In this document: in pieces, positions 25,801 to 37,200 of the stretch
How positions within the stretch are numbered: position 1 is the first letter of the stretch
Layout of the letters: the number at the start of each line of letters is the position of its first letter
Source of the DNA: Pisaster brevispinus
Taxonomy: Eukaryota > Echinodermata > Asteroidea > Forcipulatida > Asteriidae
Reading direction: 5' to 3'
NCBI GenBank assembly: GCA_023634235.1
Contig: JAMKCF010000003.1
Span: forward strand, 4,678,958 to 4,742,957
DNA length: 64,000 nucleotides
Program-made: the position numbers and the translations under genes
Notes under the pieces: generated by a model
Database searches by the model: none
The model's input: the letters and a program-made list of their open reading frames with translations, nothing else
Told to the model about the DNA's origin: nothing

Positions 25801-28800
25801 TTTTCGATTGCCATGATGAAAGCATGACGACTACCATACAGACAATAGGTAAGGCCGTGTCCGAAACGGCGACTTCGGCTACAGCTACAGCTAGATCAGC
25901 GCGTCTGCCAGTGTTGAAGAATAGGCAGACGCGCGCGATCTAGCCGTAGCTCTAGCCGAAGTTGCCGTTTCGGACACGGCCTAAGTATTATCTCCCTGGA
26001 ATAGTACTCTATGGTCGGGTTGGTCATTATTCTGTCATGTCTGTAGAAATTGTGCAAATGTTGTGCGCATAAACGTCTTTCGTTAATTTATTTATTTATT
26101 TATTTTTTTTTTTTTTTTGGGGGGGGACTGGATTTTGGTTCCCTCGAAATGTGTGTTAAGATTGAAGTTACGAAAGTCGTGTCAAAAAAGAGTATTACGT
26201 TTGAATTCGCGCAAGGTTTACGCTGCCCCCCGAAATGCATTCAAAGCCAAATGTTTTCAAATGCTTACTGTCTTTGCCCTCAGAACATACCGACTGTCAA
26301 GCTTGGTTTGATGCCGGTAACACTAGCAGTGGAGTTTACCACATCAGTTTAGAATCACATACAGACAGGAAAGAGGTCTACTGTGAGATGGAAGGTGACA
26401 AAGGCTGGTTGGTAAGTCAAATTCAATTTGATTCAACTAGCACCAACTTACACTGTCCCTGGCCGCTAAGTTTGGCGTAGTGTATACTACAAAACACCCA
26501 CTAATGTCACTCTAAACTCAGTTAAACCACAGTGATTGATACTTCCCACTAAACCAGATTGTTAAAATATAGTTAAACAAGAGCAGATACGGGACCACGG
26601 AACTGAAAGGGCTACTTAATTGGTTTGTATAAACCTTTGCGTATACACTCAAACCAAACAGCACCCTCCCAATGACTCCCTATTATCAGGTCCTTTCTCA
26701 ATATCAATGCTTAAATTAATCAAATTCCATTAAAAAGACGTATTACGTATGGGGCTCCCTCTGTTGGTTTTATTCAAGGTTTTCCAAAGGCACCAAGATG
26801 GGTCTGTGGGTCTGAGAATAAAGAAGGCTTTGGTGATGTCATATACCAACTCTTCATCGAACTGGTTATCTTTTTGCTACATCTCAAAGATTACTGCTGT
26901 GTCACTCGAAAAATGCATGATGCCACCACGGACTTATTAATCCAAAGTCAAATTTATCTGTGCCAAAGGTATTTCAGAGGCGTCTGGATGGATCTGTGAA
27001 TTTTACTCGGAACTGGAACGAGTACAAGGAAGGCTTTGGGGACCTTCAAGGGGAGTTCTGGCTCGGTAATGAAGCAGTCCGTCTGCTGACTGGTCTAGAT
27101 GCCGAGTCTAACTGGACTATCCGTGTGGATCTCACAGATGAAAGCGACATGACAGGGTCTTTGACGAAATGGCCATTCCGCATAATAACTAACGAGTACT
27201 TATTGCAAGTGGGAAGCTCAGGGTTTGGTCCAATCGGTGAGTACAGAAACAGCCAGTGTTTTAAAGGAAATTATTCCTGCTGTTAGAGGTCATGCGCGGG
27301 CAGCATGCTTCCGAGCAACAGTAATTGAGTTTACTTTTGTTGTCCCTGACCCGCTTGACGTGTTGTTTTTACCGCGTTTGGTATTTATAATAATACAAAT
27401 GATAAACAGAGATTCGGATATTATATCCCGGACACGGGATCACGCTTTGGGATTGTATTTAGTAAACCTAGCTACCCGTTGAGATTGTGGTTATATGACA
27501 AATATTCAACAGTTGTACAGGAGCGTTCAGTCTAGCTTCACGATCGTTTTAAACAAACGAAGGCCTGGGCTCGATTTCACAAAATCGATTTCTAAAAATC
27601 TTCTTGAATATAAGTTGTTAGTATTACCATTGTGAATTGTATTGTAATATCACACTTTACTTAGCAACTACGATTGATGTTCACTTAAGATCAATTGAGC
27701 TTTTTGTGGAATTGACCCCTGGGTTGGCACTTAGGCCTATATTGTTAAGATGCTACGGCAAACTTATACCTGCCGCGGCCAGGTTCAAACCCCAAATGAG
27801 CAGCTAGCACTATACTATGGTTCGTCCACATGAATTTTATGATGGACTAACAAGGGAGCGTAGCATTTTGTTTCCATTAAATTGTTTTTTGATGACAAAA
27901 TTGGATGGGCAAATGGTGCCCGAGGTGAAGCCGAGGGTGCCATTTGCCCCAAAGGTGTACAAAATCCACGGACCCAATCACGAAGCAAATGCAGCGATTG
28001 TTTTGTTATGATCACGATATATTATACAGGCTAGGTTAAACATTATAAAGTGAAATAACTAAACTTCTAATAATTTATTGATGAACATTGCAATTCGTTG
28101 CAATTTAAACATTTTACCTGGAACCAGCATTATAGTATACAACCTCAGACCCGGGGCTATGATGGTAATACTTGTCAACAAGGCGGCGGAAACGACCAAT
28201 CGTGGGCACGAGCAAGGTAATGTACCCATGGGATACATTCTTTATGTTCCCCTGAGCCACATGTACATGTGTCTTTGTAGCACGAAAACGTGATTGGTTC
28301 TCGACCAATAAAAACCAACATTTATTACCGTGGTACAAGAAACAAAAATGACTCGCAAGTATTCACGTAAGTAAGTAGTTTATAATCTGTGTGCTTTTTA
28401 GGTCAGGGAACTTGCGGTCATCGCCTTGGAATGGAAGACGGTAGCATCTCTGACTCTAGTATTACAGCGTCGACTTTTTATAGTCATCCAGAACGGCCAA
28501 TTGAGAATTGCATGCCGAGTAATGGACGACTCAACCAGCCTGGGAGCGGAGATGGTGCCGTTGGTGGCTGGTGTCCGGCATTAAGCGACATTAACAATTC
28601 CTGGTTCCAAGTGGATTTGAAGACAACGAAGCAGGTCGAAGGTGTCATTATGCAAGGGAGCACGGATCCAAGGAGAGTTTACAAAGAATGGGTGACAAAA
28701 TACAAAGTGAAGTACAGTGACACTCAGCAAATATGGCATTACGTCGGCGGATCATCTCTGCAAACAGCAAAGGTAGTTTTCTGAAAGACCTTCTTATTTT

Positions 28801-30725
28801 GTTTGTGTGTTTTCTATTGATTAAAATCACGAACGAGTTGATAATATACCCTTAATATCCTTGATATCCTTCCTACTCATCAAAATATTTTCCAGGAAAT
28901 TGACAACTAGGCCTATTTCATACACTAAAGCCGACAGATTTTGTATGGTTGAACAACTTAGCACAGAATTAATCGTGTACATGTACTTCGTAGATGCATT
29001 TACCACATGATATTATATTGCAGGCTGTAAGAGTACATGTATCATTCACAACAATGATGATCGTATTGAATGGTCAGACCACCTCAATAGCTACTTAAAC
29101 GAGAAAAAAATGTAATATTTGCTATGAAGTTGAAGTTGTTTTATTGACTTATCTTACAGGTGTTTCCAGGAAATGTTGACGATGTGGAAGCAGTTACAAG
29201 CATATTTAAGAGGCCCATACGAGCACGCTTTGTTCGAATTTTACCAACTGATTACAAGGAGTGGCCATCAATGCGCATAGAACTCATTGGTTGTAAAGGT
29301 AGGCCTGCGTGTATATGCTCAATGTATAATAATTGGAAAATCTGACCCTTCACTAAACTTGTTGTCAGACTACATATTGCGATTTTACTTATGCGGTGTA
29401 TAACAGTAACTAGTTATTATTTATTGCATTTTACAATACCATATCATTGCGTTTTACACTATGATAGTGCCCTGGTCAATGGGGCAACAATATCAAAATC
29501 TTTCTGAGCTCCCTGATGGGAAGTATAATACAGCCCTGGGCTGCCGTGATGTTCCGAAGGCTTTTTCAAACACAAAAGCAACCTCTACCCATTTATACCC
29601 CCGGTGAATCAATTAAAGTAAAGCACCCTGCTTATAAGGAAACAAGTGTCATGACTGGAACTCGAACCCACGCCCCTGACCTAACTGCCAGAATTTGAAC
29701 TCGATGCGCCACTGATGCCGCTTACTACATGTGCTGACCTAACTGTGCTGGCCATAATCACAGCAACCAATGCTTCCAAAGGTTCCCACCTCGAGCACGG
29801 CGTAACCACGGTGGTAGAACCAGAGGAGGGGCACAGGGGGTGGGGGTGCTAGCCCTTTCCAAATCAGAACCTTGCCGCCCCCTCCCCGCTAAAAATTGTC
29901 GGTTACGCCACTGATTAAACACCTAACTGTGCACGTCTAGGGGGTTGGGTTCGACCGTTGTTCCGGTGTTCCCCAGGTGTAGGGCTTCAGTCCATGTCAA
30001 GTTATTCCCAGAAGTCAATAAGCTTTTTTCACACGATCCTTTTTATGATTACTAGATTTTTCTTTTTAAGGTCAAACAGGACTACCTGATTCGGTTTAAC
30101 CCGGATTCACGTGAATTTAGGTGGGTTTTTTTCAATTTGATAAACCGGATTCAAGCCCATTTTCTAAGATGTCAGACTGAATAAAACGGTCGGCATATAT
30201 ACATTTAAAAAAAAACAATGTTTTCAATTGTTCTTCCCTCGAGCACGGCTTGAGCGCAGTGGCGTAACCAGAGGAGGGGCAGGGGGCAGTAGCCCTCCCG
30301 AGTCAGACCACTTGCTACCCACTCTTATTACCCCCAAAGAAAATTTCCGGTTAAACCACTTCTTCAGCACCTAATTCTGTATGCAGGATAGCACCAAATA
30401 ATTTATAGAATCGAATTTCGTTTTTTAATTCAAAGGTGACATTCTTGACTTGGTCAACAACCGGCCATTCTCAACCTACGACCGTGACAACGATGGTGAT
30501 GCAGCTGCTAACTGTGCAGGTCTACTGGAGGGAGGTTGGTGGTTTGACCGTTGTTCAGGTGTCCCTTACGATGGTTACCACGGCAGGATTGTGGAAAGTA
30601 ACCTGAATGGCGATTATTCGTATTTCGTCGATTATTCGGGTCAGGAGTATCGAGGTATTCGTTGGAGTACTTGGGAAGGAAAACATATTGTGAAGAGTGA
30701 AATGAAGATGCGTCGTGTCGGTTAA
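22859..30725 (+). CDS. G3: secreted nested FReD/F5-8C lectin, A1::B fusion (497 aa, 7 exons)
   Basis: Exons: 22859-22904, 25597-25848, 26284-26411, 26969-27236, 28402-28772, 29160-29298, 30436-30725; phases 1,1,0,1,0,1; open throughout. The leader is MDILQTVVLLFIIHA, as in G1 and G4. The Cys module (16-99) is A1-like; exon 3 and the start of intron 3 resemble G5. Exons 4-7 are type B and close to G2: VFQRRLDG, GEFWLGNE and VDLTDES for the FReD N part, then F5/8C (about 235-401, CGHRLGMED to MRIELIGC), then FReD C (402-497) with the long loop before SNLNG. Intron 2 starts with a hairpin-forming element at 25853; intron 3 keeps a fossil exon. This looks like a working chimera of the two subtypes. 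Expression cannot be judged from sequence. Confidence 0.87.
24231..24276 (+). pseudogene. Relic second leader exon in G3 intron 1
   Basis: Same decayed leader copy as at 5851: an ATG followed by VCLHSVV-like codons, with the donor shifted out of phase. Confidence 0.6.
24471..24690. mobile_element. Inverted-repeat element with TGACCC-rich interior (G3 intron 1)
   Basis: The left end at 24471-24492 (ACACTCTGAAAATTCTGG...) and the right end at 24669-24690 are imperfect reverse complements of about 22 bases. The interior is rich in GGGTCA/TGACCC, including palindromes GGGTCANNNTGACCC at 24515-24529 and 24611-24625. The copy in G4 intron 1 (35821-36046) has better matched ends. It is probably a non-autonomous DNA transposon; no target duplication is clear. 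Confidence 0.6.
24962..24991. repeat. Perfect 13-bp stem hairpin
   Basis: CCTGTCCTTATCC (24962-24974), loop TTGC, then its exact reverse complement (24979-24991). It lies in a segment of about 400 bases (24692-25090) that G3 intron 1 has and the matching G4 region lacks. Function unknown. Confidence 0.7.
25853..25981. mobile_element. 129-bp inverted-repeat MITE (Harbinger-like) at the G3 exon 2 donor
   Basis: The ends GGCCGTGTCCGAAACGG and its reverse complement flank a nearly fully palindromic interior. A TAA target duplication lies at 25850-25852 and 25982-25984; G1 keeps the empty site (GGTAAGTATT at 6561). A 3-bp TAA duplication fits the PIF/Harbinger superfamily. The insertion is four bases into intron 2 and leaves the donor as GTAAGG. 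Copies: 36844-36972 (same site in G4) and 45935-46063 (different site in G5). Confidence 0.88.
26779..26840 (+). pseudogene. Fossil A-type exon 4 fragment in G3 intron 3
   Basis: It encodes VFQRHQDGSVG and then, after an internal deletion, matches KEGFGDV of A-type exon 4. It ends at the same GGTGATGTC junction as the G2 fossil (15520), with the same sequence following. The shared breakpoint shows that the G2 and G3 fusions descend from one event. Confidence 0.78.
27567..27719. mobile_element. Short inverted-repeat element in G3 intron 4
   Basis: The left end GGGCTCGATTTCACAAA and right end TTTGTGGAATTGACCCC are imperfect inverted repeats 153 bases apart. The matching position in G2 (16212-16360) holds a weaker copy, so the insertion predates the duplication. 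Confidence 0.55.
29570..29740 (-). mobile_element. tRNA-derived SINE, copy in G3 intron 6
   Basis: Same element as at 18225-18395: B-box-like GGGTTCGAGTTCC on the minus strand followed by a TGACACTTG body. Carried along by duplication of the host intron. Confidence 0.5.
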
Positions 30726-33700
30726 CACTCTCGTGAGCTTTCTTAGACATATTTGAATTTAGTAGGCTAATTAAAGTGTTTATGAACATATTAATACTAA
30801 AAGCGGCTTTGTAACTAACTTTTTAATGAATTTACAAATCTCCTTAAACTGATTTTCTTCATGTATTTGAGTTCATATGCACTCATTCATATATTTATTG
30901 TATTTCATGTATTTCATGTATTCCTTGTTCACTTTTGCACAGTATATCAATTTATATTCTTTCTGCACTCACATGGTATAGGCCTACTACGAACTTTACT
31001 TCTCTACTCTGAAGTGCAGTGTACCAGTTGATTTGCCTACAAGATGAACACATTGGTAATTTTCTGATTTGGCTTATGTACACAATTGCTCTTATAATAA
31101 AAAAAAATATAACAAAAAATAAAATAAAAATAAATATCGCACTTTACAATTGTTTTTTTTAAGAAAAGAGAAATTGTATATTGTAGGCCAATAGTGGAAT
31201 ACCCCAAAATTCATTTTGGGAAAAACTTTGAAGAAATTGAAGATGTCAACACGATCGAGTTTTTCAATTAGTTACAAAGAGGGCACCAGTTTAACGTTTT
31301 CCATTTACCTTACAAGTTACGGTGGCTTCGTTAATGTATGAAATATCGGCACCTGATAGCAATGCAAAAGCTTTAAAATTTAGTTATTAGCAATGTCATT
31401 CTAGGTTGTTGTTTTTAAATCATCCTATGCTCATTAATCCTGCTAATTAGTAAAATTAATTGTTCGTAAAAAATTGCGTACATTACAGATAACACCTTTA
31501 GACTTCAAGTAGTATAATCTGATCTTCTATTAGTTTTCACTTGGAACACAGCCATGACTGTCTGAAGTAATATGGGTTGATGATGGGAGGCACGCTATAG
31601 TGTTACTGTCTTGTAATTTTGCAGGAGTGGTTCCCCCGGAATGCCTGCGCAGCTTTTACTAGCCTGAATGCGCCTCATCAGCTCCAAACGCCAAGGTCTA
31701 ATTTCGTAAAGGTATCGTGCACGTAAAAATTACTTATCACCGAGTTATTCTGCTAATAAGCAGAAACACAAGCCAGTTAAAATACCATTCTAATGAATAG
31801 TCTTCTTGACTGGTCCCCTGTTATTATTGAGTAGCAGAACAATATAAGCATTGTGCTTTATCTGTGCTATTTAGAGGAAACGTTAATATGACGTTGAGAA
31901 ACGGATGCAATTACTTCCGTTTCGCAAAGCGCTCATTGGTAAACCATTTGCAGTCGACTCGTGCCTTAATGTAGGCTGATCAACACTCAAAGCGGGCAGC
32001 ATGTGCAGTGCAGTAAATAGCAACAACAGTTTTACACTATACATCAGCACTTGGTTTGTGTGAATCATTGTGTTTTGGGGAAAATTTAAATCTTTCTCAC
32101 AATAGGTTGACGAGATACCTAACCAAAGTCCGTTTCTTTTCGGTCGGACCTATCTTGTAATTTTAAAGTAACTTGATTTTATTAAATTGTTTTGTTTTTA
32201 CATTTAGGACATTTAGTATTTATTTATTGTTTACTATTGAGTTCATTCACTAATAACCTAATTTTATTAAGACACCATAAGCCCATCAATGTCAAAGTTT
32301 CGTTGTCACGTTAAAATGAAAACAAAACGAACTATTAGTGTCAGGGATTGCAAGTCTGGCTTGTGAGACTGCAGACGTTTTAATTGTACAATTTGGAAGT
32401 GGATGACAAGATAAGTTTGTAGGATTTGTAACTAGCAGTATACGTAGTTCACAAAACATTAGAAACATTTCCACACGTTAAAAATAAATAATAAACACAA
32501 ATAATTCAACATTTCTTTGTATATCGTCATGGTTGACACAATATTTAGACACCGTTTCAAATTTTGTTATAGAAAACTTTGCAAGTTGAGTTTGTCGATA
32601 CGAATCTTTCAAATACTTCAGAGAGGAGTTGCACGGACGTCAAAATCAGACGTTCAACCGACAACAGTTTTGCACCCGATGCCAACGTTATCCATTTGGT
32701 TCACACCAACGTACGGCCCACGTTGATTTTGTATTAAAATTAAACGTAAATATTGTGCCAACATAAGGTTGAGTCATGGTCAGATAGACGTTGGTATAGA
32801 CCAAAACGTACGTCCATTTGGCGTCGGCAACGTCATGTTTTAGAGTTTATGCAACGTTCCTACATTGCTTGACGTTGAAGTGGCGTTATATCAACGTCGG
32901 TCTGCTGTGTGGTACAGCATGATATATCGACATTGTATTATTTGTCTTAGTTAATTGTTAATGATTAAATTGCTTATTATAAAAATTATCAGTATTTTTA
33001 AAGTAAATGTGGTAAGTTTCAGACAATAATGGTTATTTCTTTGCGATAAATATGAGACGTGTTTGAGATTAAAATTGGTAGAGTTATAATAACTGATAAT
33101 ATACTTCATAGTTTTAATCTCTACCACATCTCATATTGATTATTAAGAAAGAGTGGTGTTGTGTGAAATTAGTGGTTTTGAAGTAAATTAAAGGCACGCT
33201 TTAGTAATTCATATCGTTGCATTGTTTTGTTTTACTAGTGCGTACGTGCGAGTGAAAGGTCTGTATACAAAATGGTTCTAATAAATATGTTAATAAACGA
33301 TCAACCGTTTTGACCTGGAGTTGATATTGATGATCATTGTTTACTTAGGTAGGTACAAAGATCCACGGGTAAAACAATCACAATTTATTTTGAAAATCAA
33401 CATTATTTTGAAACAAGCCAGTGGTTTTGTTGCTTTTTTATTTGTTAAAAACGGAACAAGCCCGTTTTTCTTCGGTTTACGCACAAGCTTGTAAGCCATG
33501 GATTATTTACTGTGCTGTAAAACAATTCCACGCTGGAGTAACATGACATTTTAATAACAGGTTTTTTACACTAAATGGGCCTACTAACCAACTCATCGAC
33601 GAGAAATAAATGTTATTAAAATCGTTCAAGATCATATTTGTTACCGAGCCATTGTGTTTCTAAGCGTAAAAAAAAAAAAAAAAAAAAAAAAACGGGTAGA

Positions 33701-34224
33701 AGCATCAACAAGAAATACGGAGCAGCAAAATTTAGTTTGGAAACTAGTCTGGTGTTATTTTTAGCTAGCTATTGTATCTTTCTTCCTGTTGAAAAACCGA
33801 GCAAACCTCCTTGAGCTCTATGTCTGTTGACGCACAGCAAACCTGGGTGATATTTACAGTATATTGCCGAGCATTAGAGTGATGACCGTTCTTTATACTT
33901 CGGTAAAAAAAAAACCCGGATAAAACTATCAACAATATGAAGCAAAATTCAATTTGGAAAACTAGTCGAGCGTTATTTAGCTACCAGTAACCACTTTCTC
34001 TGCACCTATTGTAATCGGAGGAAACTTCCAGCAGGCACTAATGAAATTTGTTTCCTAATTTGCTCGACGTGCTTATTTCTCAACAAAGGACCACCGGCTT
34101 GTGTTGATTGGCCTTCGAAATACCCACCCAAATTGCATCAGCAGTGCGCCAAGTTAACGTGTGGCAGTTATGATAGGCTGCCTGTATAACTAACTACCAG
34201 TTACCATTGGAAGTGAGACAGGCA
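30726..34224. other. Spacer G3 to G4
   Basis: Third copy of the B-to-A1 spacer; no coding exon. A homopolymer of about 25 A lies at about 33667-33692. Confidence 0.7.
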
Positions 34225-37200
34225 ATGGACATTCTGCAAACCGTCGTGTTCTTGTTCATTATTCATGCAGGTAAGGACTTCACCTTAAAAGCATTTTGGT
34301 AGCTCTGAAATGTTATGAGAAATCGTAAAAGCTGCGAATATAATACACATTGTGTGCAACTTCCTAATAAAAAGTAATAAGCTCAACTGACTTAGAGCCG
34401 TGTTGCAATGTGGGTAATTTGGAACTTTCGTGCATGACCAATTCATGGCCTGGTGCATTATGCATTATTACTTTTACAGATAGGGGCATTATTTGAGGGT
34501 ATTGTGCCTGAACAGTTTTTCCAAAAATTGGCCTAGGTTTTTGTAGCGACATTAACCTACGTTGAATCTTATTTAAACGTTCGGGAATGGATTACAGTTA
34601 CTTCCACTTTGCACCTTGCGCATCTATACGATTTGCTGTCAATTGCGTCTTATTACTGATGACGTCATATTTTGTTTACCTATTTGCAAATTAGTGGGAA
34701 ACTATTATGTCTTTAAATAGTACCCAACGATAAGCATAGCGGTAAACAAGCCATGGCGTCATCAATACAGGTGTATAATGAGGGTAAGCTAAGCAACACC
34801 TTAAATGGTAGCATAATGTCAATGGCAGGAGTTTGTGGAGTTAAACATTTGTGTTAGTTTACGAAGTAAAAGAAAAAACTACGGGTCGTTGAGAGATGTT
34901 TGCGTGAATCATTATATTATACTTTTAAAAGCATCTTTCCAAACACACTAATGTCATAACAATTGCTTTTAGAGCCAAATGCGCTTCGTCCGAAGGCAAT
35001 GTGTCCCTTCAACTATAATTTCGTGGCTTTCGTTCAAACATTTCCCGTAATATTAAAGAAAACGCGGTACATTATTTTGTTAAAATGTATCTGTTTGTCC
35101 TTTGGATGAGTACTTTCACTACCATTCTCTATTTCAATTGATATTGAGAAACATTTCCAGCAATGTGTACATGTCAAGGAACTTGAAAATTTAAATTGGA
35201 GACTTCAGATAAGTTATAACCAGCCATGGTATATCTTTTGAAAACGGAACAAAACTTTATGGGGATTCTTCCTCTGTTTATGATCACTTTAATACTTCGG
35301 TATAGAGAAAATACCAGACCAAACCATCAGTAAAAAAAAAATGGAGCAAAATTTAATTTGAGAACTAATAAAGTGTTATTTTTTGCTAACCGTCGCTTCT
35401 GCACCTATTCAAAACGGCTAATGAGATGTTATGCTTCAGTTTGCCCGTGTCCATTTGTTAACAATATGCAACAGGGCTTGTGTTAATTGGCCTTCATTTT
35501 AATTGAAAATTAGTTTAAGCTAGACGAACAGTCGTTGCATGCCTGTATGACTGACCTGTAAGTTACCATTACATGTAAGTGAGGCCATGGTATGTTTGCA
35601 CTCCGTCGTGTTCTTGTTTCCTTTTTATGCGTAAGGGCATCCCCTCACAGTCAGCATGGTAACTCTGAAGGAATATCATAAATCGCAAACGTAAATGTGT
35701 TTCTTTTGAGCTATTGTACTCAACTGGCGTAGATTCGTGTTGAAATGTGGATGGATGATTTTGGAATTTACATGCATAACCAATGTTAGAAAATTAATGC
35801 AAAACATAATAGGGCACAGTACACTCTAAAAATTCTGGGTCACAAGGGGGCCTGACCTATTTCTGGGTCAGACTGACCCAGAAAGGGGTCAAAAATGGGA
35901 CTTTTTAACCCGGATACTGCGTCATTTTGACCCATCTCTGCGTCATTTTGAAGTATATTCTGGGTCATACTGACCCTGAAACGGGTCAGGCCTCGGGCCA
36001 CGAGACCCGGATCCAGATCAATTATGACCCGGAATGTATAGAGTGCATCACCGAAGGGGCGGATCTGCAGGAATTTTGGTTACAAGTAACGGATAGTCCT
36101 TTGAGTCCTTAAGTGTGCGCACTGCGTATTCCTTTTAGACAAACTAAAATCTCACTATTACTTTTGCATGTTAGAAAAAAAATATCATAACGTTTGGCCT
36201 AGTTTTTGTCATTCTTTTGGCAATTGGGACACCCAACCCCCCAAAAAAGGAGAATAAGGGAAAATACCTGACCAACCTGGAAATTTATGTGAAGGGTAGG
36301 CCTATATGCTCTTTATCTTTATCAAACTTTTTACGACATTGCATTGGTCTCCCAGTGTAAGTAGCACCCTATTGGCTGATTTGCTTTTAAGTTTCGTTGC
36401 TTGTTCATTTTTGCATATTTTTTAAAACAATTTTGTGGTACATAAACAGCAGTAGCTGAAAATGTGTCTGCTTGCTTTTTGAAGACATTGGACGGTTTTA
36501 TTTTATTTGGCAAAAAAGGGAAGTTGATAAGTATAATTTAAAAACAAATATTCCTTCAATGTTATAATATGTATCAATATATTTTAGTCACAGCAAAGAC
36601 GTGTTATTTTGAGCAAGAGCCGGACCATGAAGGTAAACTCCGCTGGGTGATGCCGGGTACTCATAAAGAACGCTGCTCTTGTGACGTTCTTTTACCAGGG
36701 GGAGTCAACAAAGTAGCACCAAAGAGACCGAATGAGCCATACTACACCGATCAGCCACTGTTTACTGATGACGTAGAGAACATTCTTGACTTTTTCGATT
36801 GCCATGATGAAAGCATGACGACTACCATACAGACAATAGGTAAGGCCGTGTCCGAAACGGCGACTTCGGCTACAGCTACAGCTAGATCAGCGCGTCTGCC
36901 AGTGTTGAAGTATAGGCAGACGCGCGCGATCTAGCCGTAGCTCTAGCCGAAGTTGCCGTTTCGGACACGGCCTAAGTATTATCTCTCTGGAATAGTACTC
37001 TATGGTCGGGTTGGTCATTATTCTGTCACATGTCTGTAGAAGTTGTGCAAATGTTGTGCGCAATAACGTCTTTCGTTACTTTTTTTCGGGGGGGGGATTT
37101 TGCTTCCCTCAAAACTTGTGCTAACGAGTGAAGTAAAGAAAGTCGTGTCATAAAGTATCATAACGTTTGAATCTACACAAGGTTTACAGAGTCTATTTTG

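Larger units (their letters stand above)
29744..35690. repeat. Segmental duplication block, copy 3
   Basis: Third near-identical copy of the B 3' end, spacer and A1 leader. From here the similarity to G1 continues, with growing divergence, through the whole of G4 and its 3' spacer. Confidence 0.9.

Noticed and set aside
25656..25943. A stand-alone gene running through exon 2 into the MITE
   Set aside because: The donor GTAAGG is still good and downstream exons are open and in phase; the read-through frame is at best an intron-retention product.
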